Positions 11,188 to 22,640 of a stretch of DNA of 64,000 bases are shown in pieces. The DNA comes from Quercus robur (taxonomy: Eukaryota; Streptophyta; Magnoliopsida; Fagales; Fagaceae): positions 27,808,782 to 27,872,781 of the forward strand of contig NC_065535.1 of the NCBI RefSeq assembly GCF_932294415.1. The letters run 5' to 3'. Below the pieces are notes generated by a model. It was not told the origin of the DNA. It worked only from the letters and a program-made list of their open reading frames with translations, and ran no database searches. Positions within the stretch are counted from its first letter, which is position 1; each line of letters begins with the position of its first letter. The position numbers and the translations under genes were made by a program.

Positions 11188-12106
11188 AATGCGAAACTAT
11201 CGTCCACTTGCTTCGAGATTGTGCTAATGACCGAGACTCTTGAAGCAAGATTCGGTTTCCTTATCCTCTAATCACATCCTCTAATGACAACTTATGCAAT
11301 TGGCTAAAGGTTAGTTGCCAGAGTAACATTGTTCACCGATATACCATTTCTTGGAATATCTTATTCTCCTTTGCTATTTGGAACCTTTGGAAGCACAGGA
11401 ACATAGTAGTATTTGAAAACACCCCCCTTAATCTCAACCTCCATGGCCCTTGTATAAGCCAAGCTTTAGAATATTTCTTTTGTGTTGGAAAAGTTAGATC
11501 CTAGAAACACAAGGTGGATTATTCCTGTGAGATAGGGAAAACCACCTTCAGGTTGGTTTAAACTAAACACAGATGGAGCCTCCTTTGGCAACCAAGGGAA
11601 GACAGGAGGGGGAGGCCTCATTAGAGATAGCCTTGGCAATTGGGTTAAAGGTTTCTCGAGGTCCATTGGGTATGCTTTAAGTATTATGGCTGAGTTCTGG
11701 GCTCTTAGGGATGGCTTGCGGTTAGCTTCTGATATTGGTATCCAGAATTTAGAAGTGGAGCTTGATGCTAAAGTGATTGCGGATCTGGTTAAATCTAAAA
11801 TCAATGCTAATAGACCATATTCTCCCCTTCTTAATGATTGCAAGTCATTGCTAGGTAGCTTTCGTCAAGTCAGAGTAAAGCATGTATTTCGGAAAGCGAA
11901 TAAATGCGTCAACGCTCTAGCAAAAGTTGGATGTTCTCTCTAGGAGGATTTTGTTATTTTTTTATATTTCCCCCTTTGTTGAAGTTACTTCCCTTATTAA
12001 TTTGGATGCTACTGGGTTTTATTATTGTAGGCTTTCAACCGCTACTTTTGCCACTTTGGCTAGTTAGTTCTTTAATGAAGTTTCCTTTTAACCAAAAAAA
12101 AAAAAA
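11188..12106 (+). pseudogene. LINE ORF2 C-terminal fragment, part 2 (end of zf-RVT, RNase H, 3' UTR, poly-A)
   Basis: This continues the LINE interrupted at 2535. QCETIVHLLRDC completes the zf-RVT domain. After a frameshift or stop near 11505-11530 comes an RNase H (RVT_3) domain: LNTDGASFGN with the first catalytic Asp, AEFWALRDGL with Glu, VELDAKVI with Asp, and KHVFRKANKCVNALA with the closing His. The frame ends at TAG 11941-11943. About 150 bp of 3' UTR follow, and then an A13 tail at 12094-12106, which marks the LINE 3' end. Confidence 0.85.
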
Positions 12107-13344
12107 TTATTATCTACCACCAATCACAACAAATTAGATACGTAGTTAATAAAAAAATTTGGGTTCTTAAATTAATTGTTCCTGATTTATTCCCTGTTCG
12201 TTGTTGGATTAAGAGCTTAAGAAAGAATGAAAGAGAATGGGGTGTCATGAAACATTGAGTTATTTTGAGACTTATCAAATCCATACTAAAAAATGCAAAT
12301 GTAGTAACAGGGCCACTTCTTTTCTACCATGAGTTTAATGTTGGAAATATTCTTAGTAAATGTACAAAATCTTTAGTGGAAAAAACAGGTTTAATCCAAA
12401 AAATAACAAGAAGAATAGAAACTTCAACTAAGTTTAGAAACAATCTCATAGAATTATAGAATAACACAAATGTGTTATTTTTAAGGTTGATTTATATCAC
12501 CCAATGTAGAATTCATTGCGAAACAATTATTAGGCGACTTTTGTGTTGGACACACTTCTACACAAAGGTTGAATAAGAACCTTCTATAAAACATTTCCTT
12601 GTTTGTAGTTGATAATGAAAATCCAAAGAGCCAAAGAGGGCTGCGTGGGAGAGAGTAAGAATAGAAGACAAAGAACAAAATAATCAAATGCTTAGTTCTG
12701 CTTTCCCAAAAATAAATAATGGGAAATTGTCTGATGATGTATTAAACAAGTCATTGACTTGGTTAAATAATAATAATAATACTAAAGTACAAAACTCATC
12801 CTCTAAGTTTTTCTAAAATTCATTTCAGTCCTCTAATATTGTTAAAGTTTCAAGTCTATTCAATTAAGGCTTCTTTGTTAACTTTTGTTAAATATATATA
12901 TATATATATTTTGTTAAATCTGAAAAATAGTTTTCAATCATTAATTAGATTTTTTTTAATTAAAAAATTTTGAAGAAAAAAAATAAAAAATTGGACAATT
13001 AACCGCAACATATAATAAAAGTTGATAGAGATACCTTAATTGAATAAACTTGAATCTCAGAGTACTGAAATTAATTGTGTAACATAGAAGATAAGTTTTG
13101 CATTTTAGCCTAATAATAATAATAATACTAATCAATTAGCTTACAAAGAAAGCTAAGCACTATTGGACCATAATGCTTATAAAAGCCTACGAGAGTTTAG
13201 CCCCAAAAAAAAAAGTTTGGGAAGGAGAAAAAGAAAAGAAAAGAATAGGTTAATGAGACAAGTCGAAATATGTGTGTGTGACATAGATAAGGTTGATACA
13301 CATTTCAAGCCCATTTCTAAAGGGAAACCCAGGATAGTTTATAA
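12107..13344. other. AT-rich intergenic DNA
   Basis: No gene recognised. It has a TA run near 12893-12910 and short TAATAA microsatellites near 12768 and 13112. Short ORFs here lack any family resemblance. Confidence 0.6.
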
Positions 13345-15419
13345 GAGTATTCACATTGGTGGAGCCATAATTTTAGTTATTTGGCATCATAAAAAACTAC
13401 TTTATCTATTTTACTTTCTTACTTTACAAAACATCCAACATCAGTGGTTTTATTTTAGTTTTCAATACAATAAAATAATATAAACAACACAATAAAATAA
13501 TATATTCACTACAATAAAATAATATATCTACTACAATAAAATAATATATCAACTACAATAAATAACAATCACAATCACTGCAACCATAATTGCCCCTGCT
13601 ACTGCCTCTGCAACTACCCCAACCACCGCCATCGCCACCACCACATAATAGCAAATAATCGTATAATGTAACAATAATATTTTTTTAATCCCAAATTATA
13701 TATATACACACACACACATATACATATACATATACATATACAATTTTTTTTTTTTGGGCATAAAACAATTTCTAATAACTTAACAACTAAACTTATTATG
13801 AAATTATTGTAAAATATTGTAAGGTAAAATATATTATATAAAATATTAACTCAACAAAAATTTTAAAAAATTTTTCTTTTTCTTTTCTTAAATTTTTCTC
13901 TAATTCACCTACCAACAGTCACTCCCATGTCTCATCTCATCCACTTTTAAAATATGGGTCTGGTTAATGTGTGACCTAAGGGCACACATTAAGCTATTCA
14001 TTTTTAGAAACATTTTCTCGGGAATTAAAAAAGCTATCAATATTTTTTCAATTTCCAAGAAATTTTTTTTTCCAAAAATGAAAATTATTGTGCAAAATCC
14101 TTAAAATATAATGCTTCACTTTCCAATGTTTAATCTACATCCCAAGATCTTAAAAAAATCTCCACTCCATAATAATATAATTAGGGGTGTCCAAACCAAA
14201 CTGCCAACCGACCCACCCGGCCGATCCGATCTGAGAACCGATCGACCCGACGCAGGTGACGGGTCGGCAGCAGGTCGTCGCCCCCTGAACCCGAGACCGG
14301 CGAGTTGGTTGATGGGTCCGATCATGAAAAACCGAAAAAACCGATCCTACCGTATTATCACCGGAAAAAGTCATTGTTTTTCGTCGATGGGAGCGTTTCG
14401 CCAGTGGTTTTAGTCCGATCAATCGAGAAATGGCCTGATATCTGCGAGATCTCGTTGAGATTTGGCTAGATCCGACGAGATCTCATTGAGTCCGGCCTGA
14501 TCTCTTTGAGATCCGGTGAGATCTCATCGAAATCCGGTCAGATCTCAGCATATGTGGCCTGATTTGGTACAAATCTGGTTGATTTTAGCAAAATTCGGTG
14601 TAGTTTTGCAAATTTCAACCCCGACCGAGAACCGATCGATCTCCGATGAGGTCCGACCGTCTGAACTGACCCCTTTTACCAGTCGGCGGCGGGTCTAGAA
14701 ATGGTAGACCTGAAGTAATCGGGTTGGTTCCAGGTTGGGCACAAACCCGACTCGGACCGACCCGTGGACAAGCCTAAATATAATATACTTCTTCTCTCCC
14801 TTTTCATTCTTCTTCTTCAATTGTTTATTTGCTTCTTCCCAATTTGCACCGTTCTTCTTTTTCTTTCCTTCAGTTTACAAGCTTACGCAATAGCACCTTT
14901 AGAGATTAGAAACAGGTGAGTCTATAGTCTTCATTTTGTAAAAGTTCTTTCACTTTCTCTCGCTTAGTTCGCTCTCTCTTTTCCATCACTGAAAAAAAAA
15001 AAAAAAAAAAAAAAAACCAAGTTTACATATTGAGATTTTTCGGCCATTTTGACTGGAATGGTGAGGATGATGGATGAATTGGAGGTGAGAGTTTGAGGAG
15101 GATGAGAGAGAGGTGAGAGTTTGGTGAGGAGGGTGATGGGCGAGAGATTGAGAGAGAGGTGAGAGTTTTGTTTTTGAGAAAGAGAGAATGAGTGAAATGG
15201 TGGAGGAAAAAAAGAAATAGAAAAATGAAAGAAAGAAATATTATTTTAATGAGAGATGGGAATAAAAAATATTATTTGCTTTCAGCTTTGAGTTATAGTG
15301 CACAGCTATCTATTACTATGCACGGTAGTTAAGTAGGTAAGAATTTTACCTATACCATCATTAATGTTACTCACTCTTTGTATATGGTAATGCTAAAAAT
15401 AGCAATTTAATTAATGCTC
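13345..15419. mobile_element. PIF/Harbinger-like non-autonomous element
   Basis: The left end GAGTATTCACATTGG follows TAA (13342-13344), and the right end, read inward, is GAGCATTAATTAAAT with TAA at 15420-15422. A 3 bp TAA/TTA duplication and a GAGCAT-type terminus are typical of PIF/Harbinger (Tourist) elements. The interior has no transposase. It contains repeated ACTACAATAAAATAATATATC units at about 13460-13560 and a nested hAT MITE. Relatives lie at 52613-53407 (shared segment AAAAAACTACTTTATC) and 54095-55246. Confidence 0.6.
14182..14776. mobile_element. hAT-type MITE, copy 1
   Basis: A 595 bp GC-rich insert begins TAGGGGTGTCC and ends GTGGACAAGCCTA, flanked by a perfect 8 bp duplication AATATAAT (14174-14181 and 14777-14784). 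The 8 bp duplication and TAGGG termini point to the hAT superfamily. The interior is rich in CCGACC, GATCCG and GGGTCGG and encodes nothing recognisable. Same family as 21626-22224 and 62610-63361. Confidence 0.88.
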
Positions 15420-15422
15420 TAA

Positions 15423-16057
15423 GCCGATCCTATAGTCGGTTTGAAATGAACAGAACATACAAGTAAAACATTTGTTTGTATCCATCTTTTAGCACAAGTG
15501 CATGATCTCATGCATCCAGAAGCCCCTGCTACTAGACTTTAATTATCCACAAACTACATTTGTTTGGTTATACCTAGGATGATCTTATATGTCAGAAAGT
15601 ATATAATAACAGAGTGTTAATTGCGACAATGGGACTATATCAATTAGTGCACAGTTTTTAATTGTTAATATAGGAAACAACTAATTTTGCACATAACTAC
15701 TACCCTTGGATTCATTCGGCATTTGGGTAGTTATATATTAGTCGTTTGATATTTTTTTCAGCATCATTTCATCAGTGCCACTGAAGCAATGATGAAATAA
15801 GCAGTGATGAAATGAAACGATGACCATTTCGCAGATAACTTATTCTAAACAAAATTTCGTTGATATTTCAATCCTGCGTTCTATACAAACAACAGGCCTG
15901 CTTTGCTGATTGCTGATAATGATATCCGATCATTATTTATATATATAAAAAAAAGAGAGCATCCGATCCTTTTCACACACATTAAAAAATGAGAATGCCG
16001 TTTCCTCATTTGTCCAACAGTGGGACTTGAAGATACCTTTTTTTACTGACTACCCTC
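15423..16057. other. Upstream region of the AP2/ERF gene
   Basis: AT-rich, non-coding, with no repeat ends that I can define. It presumably holds the AP2/ERF promoter. A poly-purine AAAAAAAAGAGAG stretch lies near 15947. Confidence 0.5.
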
Positions 16058-16063
16058 TATAAA
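16058..16063 (+). promoter_or_regulatory. TATA box of the AP2/ERF gene
   Basis: TATAAA (in CTCTATAAAACAAG) lies 52 bases before the ATG at 16115, giving a short predicted leader of about 25 bases. Confidence 0.5.
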
Positions 16064-16114
16064 ACAAGAATTGCCTCAGCTACTAAACGGTTCGATTAAT
16101 AGGAAAGAATCAAC

Positions 16115-17404
16115 ATGGGACTTCGAGCTTCACCTGATGGCACCTTGCGTGGCAGAAGGAAATCATCATCGAGAGGACATCATAGATTTGTGGGGGTTCG
16201 GCAAAGACCCTCGGGGAGATGGGTGGCTGAGATCAAGGACTCATTGCGCAAAGTCAGGCTTTGGCTGGGAACATTTGACACTGCTGAGGACGCTGCACGA
16301 TCATATGATGATGCTGCTCGTGGTTTACGTGGTGCCAATGCTCGTACCAACTTTGAATTGCCACAGTTGGGCTCTAATGGTGTTGGGGCAGATACTATTG
16401 AGCCTTTTTCATTCGACCAAGTGTGCGCGACAGGGGCGGAATCAGATGGCCTTCTTGGTGCCCTTAAGGCCAAGAAGGGACTTCGAGCTTCACCTGATGG
16501 CACCTTGCGTGGCAGAAGGAAATCATCATCGAGAGGACATCATAGATTTGTGGGGGTTCGGCAAAGACCCTCGGGGAGATGGGTGGCTGAGATCAAGGAC
16601 TCATTGCGCAAAGTCAGGCTTTGGCTGGGAACATTTGACACTGCTGAGGACGCTGCACGATCATATGATGATGCTGCTCGTGGTTTACGTGGTGCCAATG
16701 CTCGTACCAACTTTGAATTGCCACAGTTGGGCTCTAATGGTGTTGGGGCAGATACTATTGAGCCTTTTTCATTCGACCAAGTGTGCGCGACAGGGGCGGA
16801 ATCAGATGGCCTTCTTGGTGCCCTTAAGGCCAAGTTGCAGGATGGCAAGGTACCTCAGGTGCTCGCTACTGCTAATTTTTTGGGTGCACAATCCTGCGTT
16901 GAGGCTAACTCACCTCATAATAACACTAGTGCAAAGAGAGATCAGGTATTATCAGCTACTGCTGTGGTCTCTCATGGGATTGGAAATTTGGACCCTATGC
17001 AAGCGGGTTCCAATAAGGCTGATTCTCTCCTATATGATGAGGGAGTAGCAGGACATGTTGGGGTTCAGTGGCATCAAACAGCTTCGCCAAGAAGCATGGC
17101 ATGGTCTAATATTGAACCAGCATATGAAGTGCCTTTGCCTACACAGATGAACCCTGTGAATAATGAGCATGGATTGTTTACTAGTGCAACTACTACAAAT
17201 GTTACATCTGCATGGACTGACTCAACAGTCAATTTGGCATATGCAGATCAAGGCGCTATGGAGCTGCCAATAACAAATAAGATCACCGAAGGTGTATGGT
17301 TAAACGATCAGCAACAGGTTTTGCATTATGAGAACAACAATTGGGGTGGTGCAATTCCCCCTTGGGACCAAACTCTCTTTTATGCATCTTCTATTCTAAG
17401 GTGA
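16115..17404 (+). CDS. AP2/ERF transcription factor with two identical AP2 domains
   Basis: Single-exon ORF of 429 aa starting at the first ATG after a TATA box. Residues about 24-80 form an AP2/ERF DNA-binding domain ([49 protein letters not shown]), and residues about 144-200 repeat it exactly. It resembles RAP2.11/ERN-like ERF factors ([18 protein letters not shown]) more than two-domain AP2-class proteins, whose two domains differ. The C-terminal 190 residues carry no known domain and are rich in Asn, Ser and Thr. The protein would be a nuclear GCC-box-type regulator. The second domain comes from a DNA-level duplication of 120 codons; without it the protein would be about 309 aa. The frame is clean, with no stops. 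Whether two domains are real or an assembly error cannot be told from the sequence. Confidence 0.9.
   Translation: MGLRASPDGTLRGRRKSSSRGHHRFVGVRQRPSGRWVAEIKDSLRKVRLWLGTFDTAEDAARSYDDAARGLRGANARTNFELPQLGSNGVGADTIEPFSFDQVCATGAESDGLLGALKAKKGLRASPDGTLRGRRKSSSRGHHRFVGVRQRPSGRWVAEIKDSLRKVRLWLGTFDTAEDAARSYDDAARGLRGANARTNFELPQLGSNGVGADTIEPFSFDQVCATGAESDGLLGALKAKLQDGKVPQVLATANFLGAQSCVEANSPHNNTSAKRDQVLSATAVVSHGIGNLDPMQAGSNKADSLLYDEGVAGHVGVQWHQTASPRSMAWSNIEPAYEVPLPTQMNPVNNEHGLFTSATTTNVTSAWTDSTVNLAYADQGAMELPITNKITEGVWLNDQQQVLHYENNNWGGAIPPWDQTLFYASSILR
16117..16834 (+). repeat. Exact tandem duplication inside the AP2/ERF gene
   Basis: 16117-16474 and 16477-16834 are 358 bp direct repeats without a single mismatch. 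They are joined by two extra bases AA (16475-16476), so the period is 360 bp and the reading frame is kept. The unit begins at the last base of the start codon. Confidence 0.97.
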
Positions 17405-17489
17405 TATATGATATCCATAGATCACTTACTACTTTCATGTTTGTTTGTTTGTTTTGTTTTGGTTTTTTTTTTTTTTTGTGTGTGTACCG

Positions 17490-17490
<1 letters not shown>

Positions 17491-17525
<35 letters not shown>
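17491..17525 (+). repeat. G35 homopolymer, probable 3' UTR of the AP2/ERF gene
   Basis: Thirty-five consecutive G residues start 86 bases after the stop codon, preceded by a T15 run and GTGTGTGT. If transcribed, this strand could fold as a G-quadruplex; the length may also be an assembly estimate. Confidence 0.95.
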
Positions 17526-17527
<2 letters not shown>

Positions 17528-17814
17528 GGTGTGGTGTCTGATACTACCATCCATCATGGTTGGTGTAATTATTTTCTCCACCCTGTATGGTAGACCAGCA
17601 AATTTCAACGGCTAATCATTCTTTTTCAGCATGCCCTATGGAAAGCACAGATTATGCTTTGGCCATCTGCGTACATGTAATTGTAATATGCTTCTAGACA
17701 AGTTTGATATAAAAAATCACCTTTATTATTATCCACCATTAATTACAAGAAGACTGTTATGTGAGAGGTACTCATTATTTCTTCAATCCATAGGGAAGAA
17801 ATGCAAGATTCACG
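17526..17814. other. Spacer between AP2/ERF gene and foldback element
   Basis: Non-coding; probably the rest of the AP2/ERF 3' UTR. It ends in AGATTCACG, the left target duplication of the next element. Confidence 0.5.
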
Positions 17815-18210
17815 GAGTCTTTTGGGTTAATATTGCAAAATCTGAGCTTAATTTGCGTTATAGGTACTGTTTGAACTTAATTGGGGAGTTGAGGAAAGAG
17901 AACAGTGTTGCCGAAATTCAACAAAAGTAGGAGAGAGAAAGAGAAAAAGTTGGAGAGAGAAAGAAGAGGAATTTCGGCAACGCTGTTTCCGAAATTCCTT
18001 TGCCCAAATTCCTGCCCGATCTTGTGTAAAAAAGCAATTGCAGCAATGCCATTGCCGAAATAGGGAAAAGAAAGAATTTTTTTTTTTGGTAATTGTGGCA
18101 ATGGCATTGCCGAAAATGGGGGAAAAAAATTGAATGGAATTATAGCAATGTCATTGCCGAAAATGAGAGAAAAAAAAATGTTGTTGCCGAAATCGGGGAA
18201 GAAATTTTTA

Positions 18211-18395
18211 AAAAAGTATTACGTTCACAATATTTTTATAATACTTTCACAACAAATCACAGGTGATTAGTTATTATTAGTTCAAATTTGATTTTAACAC
18301 TGAGATTACTTTTTTAATCTAATAATAACAACCTGCCACTTAAAATTTGTTGTAAAAATATTGTAAAAATTGTGTGTACCTATCATTTCTTAAAA
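18211..18395. mobile_element. Small MITE in left arm of the foldback element
   Basis: The segment from AAAAAGTATTACGTTCAC to TGTGTGTACC has imperfect terminal inverted repeats (ACAATATTTTTATAA versus TTGTAAAAATATTGT). It recurs inverted at 18734-18922 and, diverged, at 60929-61093. Confidence 0.6.
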
Positions 18396-18733
18396 ATAAA
18401 TAAATAAATAATAGAATTGTGACAATGGGATTGCCGAAATAGGTGTAGAAAATTTTCACCTATTTCGGCAATGCCATTGCCGAAAATGTGAGAAAAAAAA
18501 AGAAAAAAAAAAGAGAAGAATTGTGGCAATGGGAATTTCGGCAATCCCATTGCCACAATTCTTCTCTTTTTCTTTTTTTCTTTTTTTTTTAAGAATTGTG
18601 GCAATGGGAATTTCGGCAATCCCATTGCCACAATTCTTCTCCTTCTTTTTTTTTTTCTCACATTTTAAATAGGTGAAAATTTTCTACACCTATTTCGGCA
18701 ATCCCATTGCCACAATTCTATTATTTATTTATT

Positions 18734-18922
18734 TTTTTTAAGAAATGATAGATACACACAATTTTTACAATAATTTTACAACAAATTTTAAGTGGCAGAT
18801 TGTTATTATTAGATTAAAAAAGTAATCTCAGTGTTAAAATCAAATTTGAACTAATAATAACTAATCACCTGTGATTTGTTGTGAAAGTATTATAAAAATA
18901 TTGTGAACGTAACACTTTTTTT
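18734..18922. mobile_element. Small MITE in right arm of the foldback element
   Basis: Inverted copy of 18211-18395 at the mirror position, showing that the MITE was already present when the arm was duplicated. Confidence 0.6.
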
Positions 18923-19315
18923 AAAATTTCTTCCCAGATTTCGACAACAACATTTTTTTTTTCTCTTATTTTCGGCAATGACATTGCCATAATTCCATTC
19001 AATTTTTTCCCCATTTTCGGCAATGCCATTGCCACAATTACTAAAAAAAAAAATTTCTTTTTTATCCCTATTTCGGCAATGGCATTGCCGCAATTGCTTT
19101 TTTACACAGGACCGGCAAGAATTTGGGCAGAGGAATTTCGGTAACAGCGTTGCCGAAATTCCTCTTCTTTCTCTCTCCTATTTTTGTTGAATTTCGGCAA
19201 CACTGTTGCCGAAATTCTTTCTCTTTCCTCAATTCCCCAATTAAGTTCAAACAGTACCTATAACGCAAATTAAGTTCAGATTTTGCAATATTAACCCAAA
19301 AGGCTCAAATTCACG

Positions 19316-21617
19316 TGCTTAAAAAAATTATTATTTGTTTTATTTTTCTTGTTTTTAGCTTTTGAATTGAATCTACTGCCAATTGTACTATAACAAATTT
19401 ACAAACCAATAAGATTTATGACTAGTGACATGTTATCAGCATAATAAATAAATTCTTTAATTACTATTTTGTATGGATGATGCTAAAATTACTAAAAATT
19501 TTATTATAAAAAGCTTACAACTAACTTTTTTGTTGGTAATTAATATGATTGGTATCACTTTAATAACATAATAACTAAATGTTGAATTAATTTTTTGCGA
19601 TTAGTGACATGGTAATTTGTAAAGTTTATATGATAAAGTTTATAATGTCTCTAATATCATTATTTTTATATGGTGTATAAATGTTGTGGCTTACTTCGTT
19701 TATAAAAATTATATACTAAAATTTGTAATTTCCCTATGTGAGAGACCGTGGCCCCACCCCACCCTATTTGGGCCAAACCAAGGCCAATGGGTGGAAACTT
19801 GTGTGGTTTTCCTCACGGTGGTAATTTAGCTGATTATATCTTCCCTATAGATCAATGGTTTTACATGAAGTCACTACTTATTTTATTAAAAAAAAGAAAC
19901 CATATGAAAATTTATTTGTTCATAATCATGTGTGATTGGAATTAATCATGTGGATGCATCTTAGTCATTAAAACTTGATTTTAAGATATCTTTTAATTAG
20001 ATGATTTGATGAGAGCCTATGACTTGTCATTTTAATCATTAAGACTTCAAGATTTATTTAATGTGAATAATTGAAAATTTAATTGTCAAAATTATGATTT
20101 ACCCTTGCGATGTGAAGTTGTCCTTTTATCCTTCTAATTAGGGGTGTTCGCAGCGCGGTGCGGTGCGGTGCGGTGCGGTTTAGTTAAAATCATAACTGCA
20201 CCGCACATTGTTTTTGCGGTTACATGTGCGGTGCAATGCGGTGTGGTGCAGTTTAGAGTTTAGCCAAAACCATAACCGCACCGCACCTCATTTTTGCGGT
20301 CACATGTGCGATACTATGTATAAGATGCTATTTGAAATCAGTATATTTTTCAAATTTTGGGCTTTTCCTACTCAGCCCAAAACTATTTTTTTCCTTTTTT
20401 TGGGCCAAGTTTTAAATTATTGAGCTAATTTTTCATTTTAAACCTTATAATGTTAAAAGTAATAAATTAAACCCTTGAATATCAAAATATAACAAATTAA
20501 ACTCTATAATTTTCGATGTAACAAATTAAATTCTGAATATAATATATATATATATATATATATTTAACCCCAATTACAGTTAAGTCTACTTAATTGTGAT
20601 TAGGTTAATTTGTTACTTTTTGAAATTTCAAAGTTTAATTTATTATTATTTTAAATTATAGAGTTTAATATATCAATTTTGAAAAAAAGGGTTTAATTGA
20701 ATAATTGTTATGCCCTTGAATTGTAGGTTTTAAAATATATTTTCTTTCTCTTTAATTTTATTTTGATTCATTCAACCATCCCTTTCTTTTCTTTTAATAA
20801 TAGGAAGGGGTCCTTAATTTTACTCTGATATGAATTGACGATTCAAGAGGCTTTGATGTGCAATAGTGTCATTTAAATCCATGATTCTAACCAAATTCGT
20901 TTCAGTGGTATAACTAGCTGTTCATGGTACTCCGCTCGTGTACTATAATTTATTTAATTCAAGTTTTCAATGAGATAACACAACTATGACAAAATTGGAT
21001 ACCGAGTTATGGTTTCGATTCCCTAATTTGTAGTCATAACTACAAATTCCACTGTAACCCAACTACATTTAGAATCGCACTGAAGCACAATTCCAAATAT
21101 TTTTACAATAGTAGCTGTTTAGAAGTCCAGATGCAAAGGTTGTTTTGGGCATTTATGTTAAATTAAACCAACATATGGCATATACCATTCTCAATGTGAA
21201 TGCTCTTACAATCATTTTTAAGAGGAACCAAAACAATTTGAGTTTATGACTCAACTACAACAGCTTGAAACTCAAGCCATAAAGCAGCTTCAAAGTAACG
21301 CCCTCTTCATGGCTTTTCTCACAAGAAATAACACATCTTTTTACAGTTCGTTTTTTTTTTTTAATAATTTTTTATTTATTATATTGACTGGTTCCCCACT
21401 TCCCCAACACTTCAATTACTTTTTGTTATTTTATTTTTTATTGATGCGATAAAGTTTTAACTATATAACATCTATTCTATGAAAATTGCTCTATGCCAAT
21501 ACACCAACTAGCGGATTTCGAATTTTAGATATTTTATTAAAAAAGTCAAAGACTTTATTGATTAAACTAATATAGGAATTGTGAGGATAAATACCCCACT
21601 ACCCCTCACTACACACA
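19316..21617. other. AT-rich intergenic DNA with a hAT-like remnant
   Basis: No gene recognised. Apart from the GCGGTG-repeat remnant at 20143-20320, I see a TA run near 20541-20562 and AT-rich filler. Confidence 0.55.
20143..20320. mobile_element. hAT-like remnant with GCGGTGCGGT repeats
   Basis: Begins TAGGGGTGTTCG and holds two diverged units, each containing GCGGTGCGGT-type repeats, AACCGCACCGCAC and TTTTTGCGGT(T/C)ACATGTGCG. No right terminus is visible, so it is probably truncated. Confidence 0.5.
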
Positions 21618-21625
21618 GGTATGTC

Positions 21626-22224
21626 TAGGGCTGTCTAGATTGATCCGGTAACCCAACCCACCCGAAGAACCGACCGGACCCGACCTAAATCCGGCCGACC
21701 TGACTGCTTCGGTGGATCGGTGGCGGGTCTTCACCACCAGAAACTGATTCCGACGGGTCGGTTTCGGTTTTCCTCTAAAACCCGAAAAACCCGAACCGAC
21801 CGAAAGATTTCCAGATTCCGGCAAAAAATTTCAGATCCCGGCCAAAATTTCCAGAATCCAGCGAAGAAACCCAGATTCCGGCGATATTTCCCTTAGATCC
21901 AGTGAGATTTTGACCGGATCTGGAGAAATCTCATCAAATCCGGTGAGATTTTTGCCGGATCTAAGGGAAATCTCGTCGGAATCTGGAAAACTATCGCCGG
22001 AATCTGCGTTTATTCGCTGGATCTGTGTTTTTTCACCGTTTTCTCAATGTCTTCTCAGATCTATGACTCCGACCGACCTGCCCGCCGCCTGTTGATGGTC
22101 TGAACCGTCCGACCCGATTACTCCGACGGGTTGGCGGCGGGTGCATTTTTTTCTCACCTAATTCCGGCGGGTTGGTTCCGGGTTGGGCACAAACCTGACC
22201 TGGACCGACCCGTGGACAGCCCTA
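21626..22224. mobile_element. hAT-type MITE, copy 2
   Basis: A 599 bp element beginning TAGGGCTGTC and ending GTGGACAGCCCTA, with a perfect 8 bp target duplication GGTATGTC at 21618-21625 and 22225-22232. The interior is GC-rich, with CCGACC and GGGTTGG motifs shared with copy 1. Confidence 0.92.
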
Positions 22225-22232
22225 GGTATGTC

Positions 22233-22640
22233 TTTAACAACCCACATTATTTGTGAGAAATCACCATCACCACTAGTACTAATTTGATCGCTGGAGTGCT
22301 CTTTGCTACCCAAGGCTCCCCATGTTTATTATGTGCAGATCTTAGCCGAAAATACCCCCTTTTCTGTGAGAGCTTCCCTTCATTTACCACAATAATCCGC
22401 TAGTAATACTTGCTCCACCTACAAATTTTTTTAAAGAATGAATGGATAAAAAATTACATTGAGAAAAAGAACATTACTGAAAATATCTTGGAGAGGTAAG
22501 GGAAGGTGTTTATAATTTTTTTTTTCTTAAAAAAAATCATCATCTAATAAAGTTAGAATCTTTGTTGTATTAGTGAAAGAATCGGTCTCAGTTTCTAAAG
22601 TTTTTAGGGGTGGGGGGATTTCAATACTTAACAGTTTCAC
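22233..22640. other. Intergenic DNA
   Basis: AT-rich, no gene or repeat ends recognised. Confidence 0.5.

Larger units (their letters stand above)
17815..19306. mobile_element. Foldback (long inverted repeat) MULE-like element
   Basis: A 1,492 bp near-perfect palindrome with arms of about 740 bp centred near 18560. The outer ends read inward GAGTCTTTTGGGTTAATATT on the left and GAGCCTTTTGGGTTAATATT on the right. The flanks AGATTCACG (17806-17814) and AAATTCACG (19307-19315) match at 8 of 9 bases; a 9 bp duplication fits Mutator-like elements. Both arms are packed with copies of a short unit around TTGCCGAAAT/ATTTCGGCAA. Each arm carries a copy of one small MITE. There is no transposase. A transcript through it would form a very long hairpin. 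Confidence 0.82.

Noticed and set aside
16180-16848. Two identical minus-strand ORFs of about 100 codons
   Set aside because: Antisense shadows of the two AP2 copies.
16071-17048. 325-codon plus-strand ORF overlapping the AP2/ERF gene
   Set aside because: It is a different frame over the same duplicated block; its length comes from the duplication, and it matches no protein family, unlike the AP2 frame.
18383-19268. Lys/Phe-rich ORFs with repeated 'GNGIAE' patterns
   Set aside because: Translations of the TTGCCGAAAT unit array in the foldback element, not protein genes.
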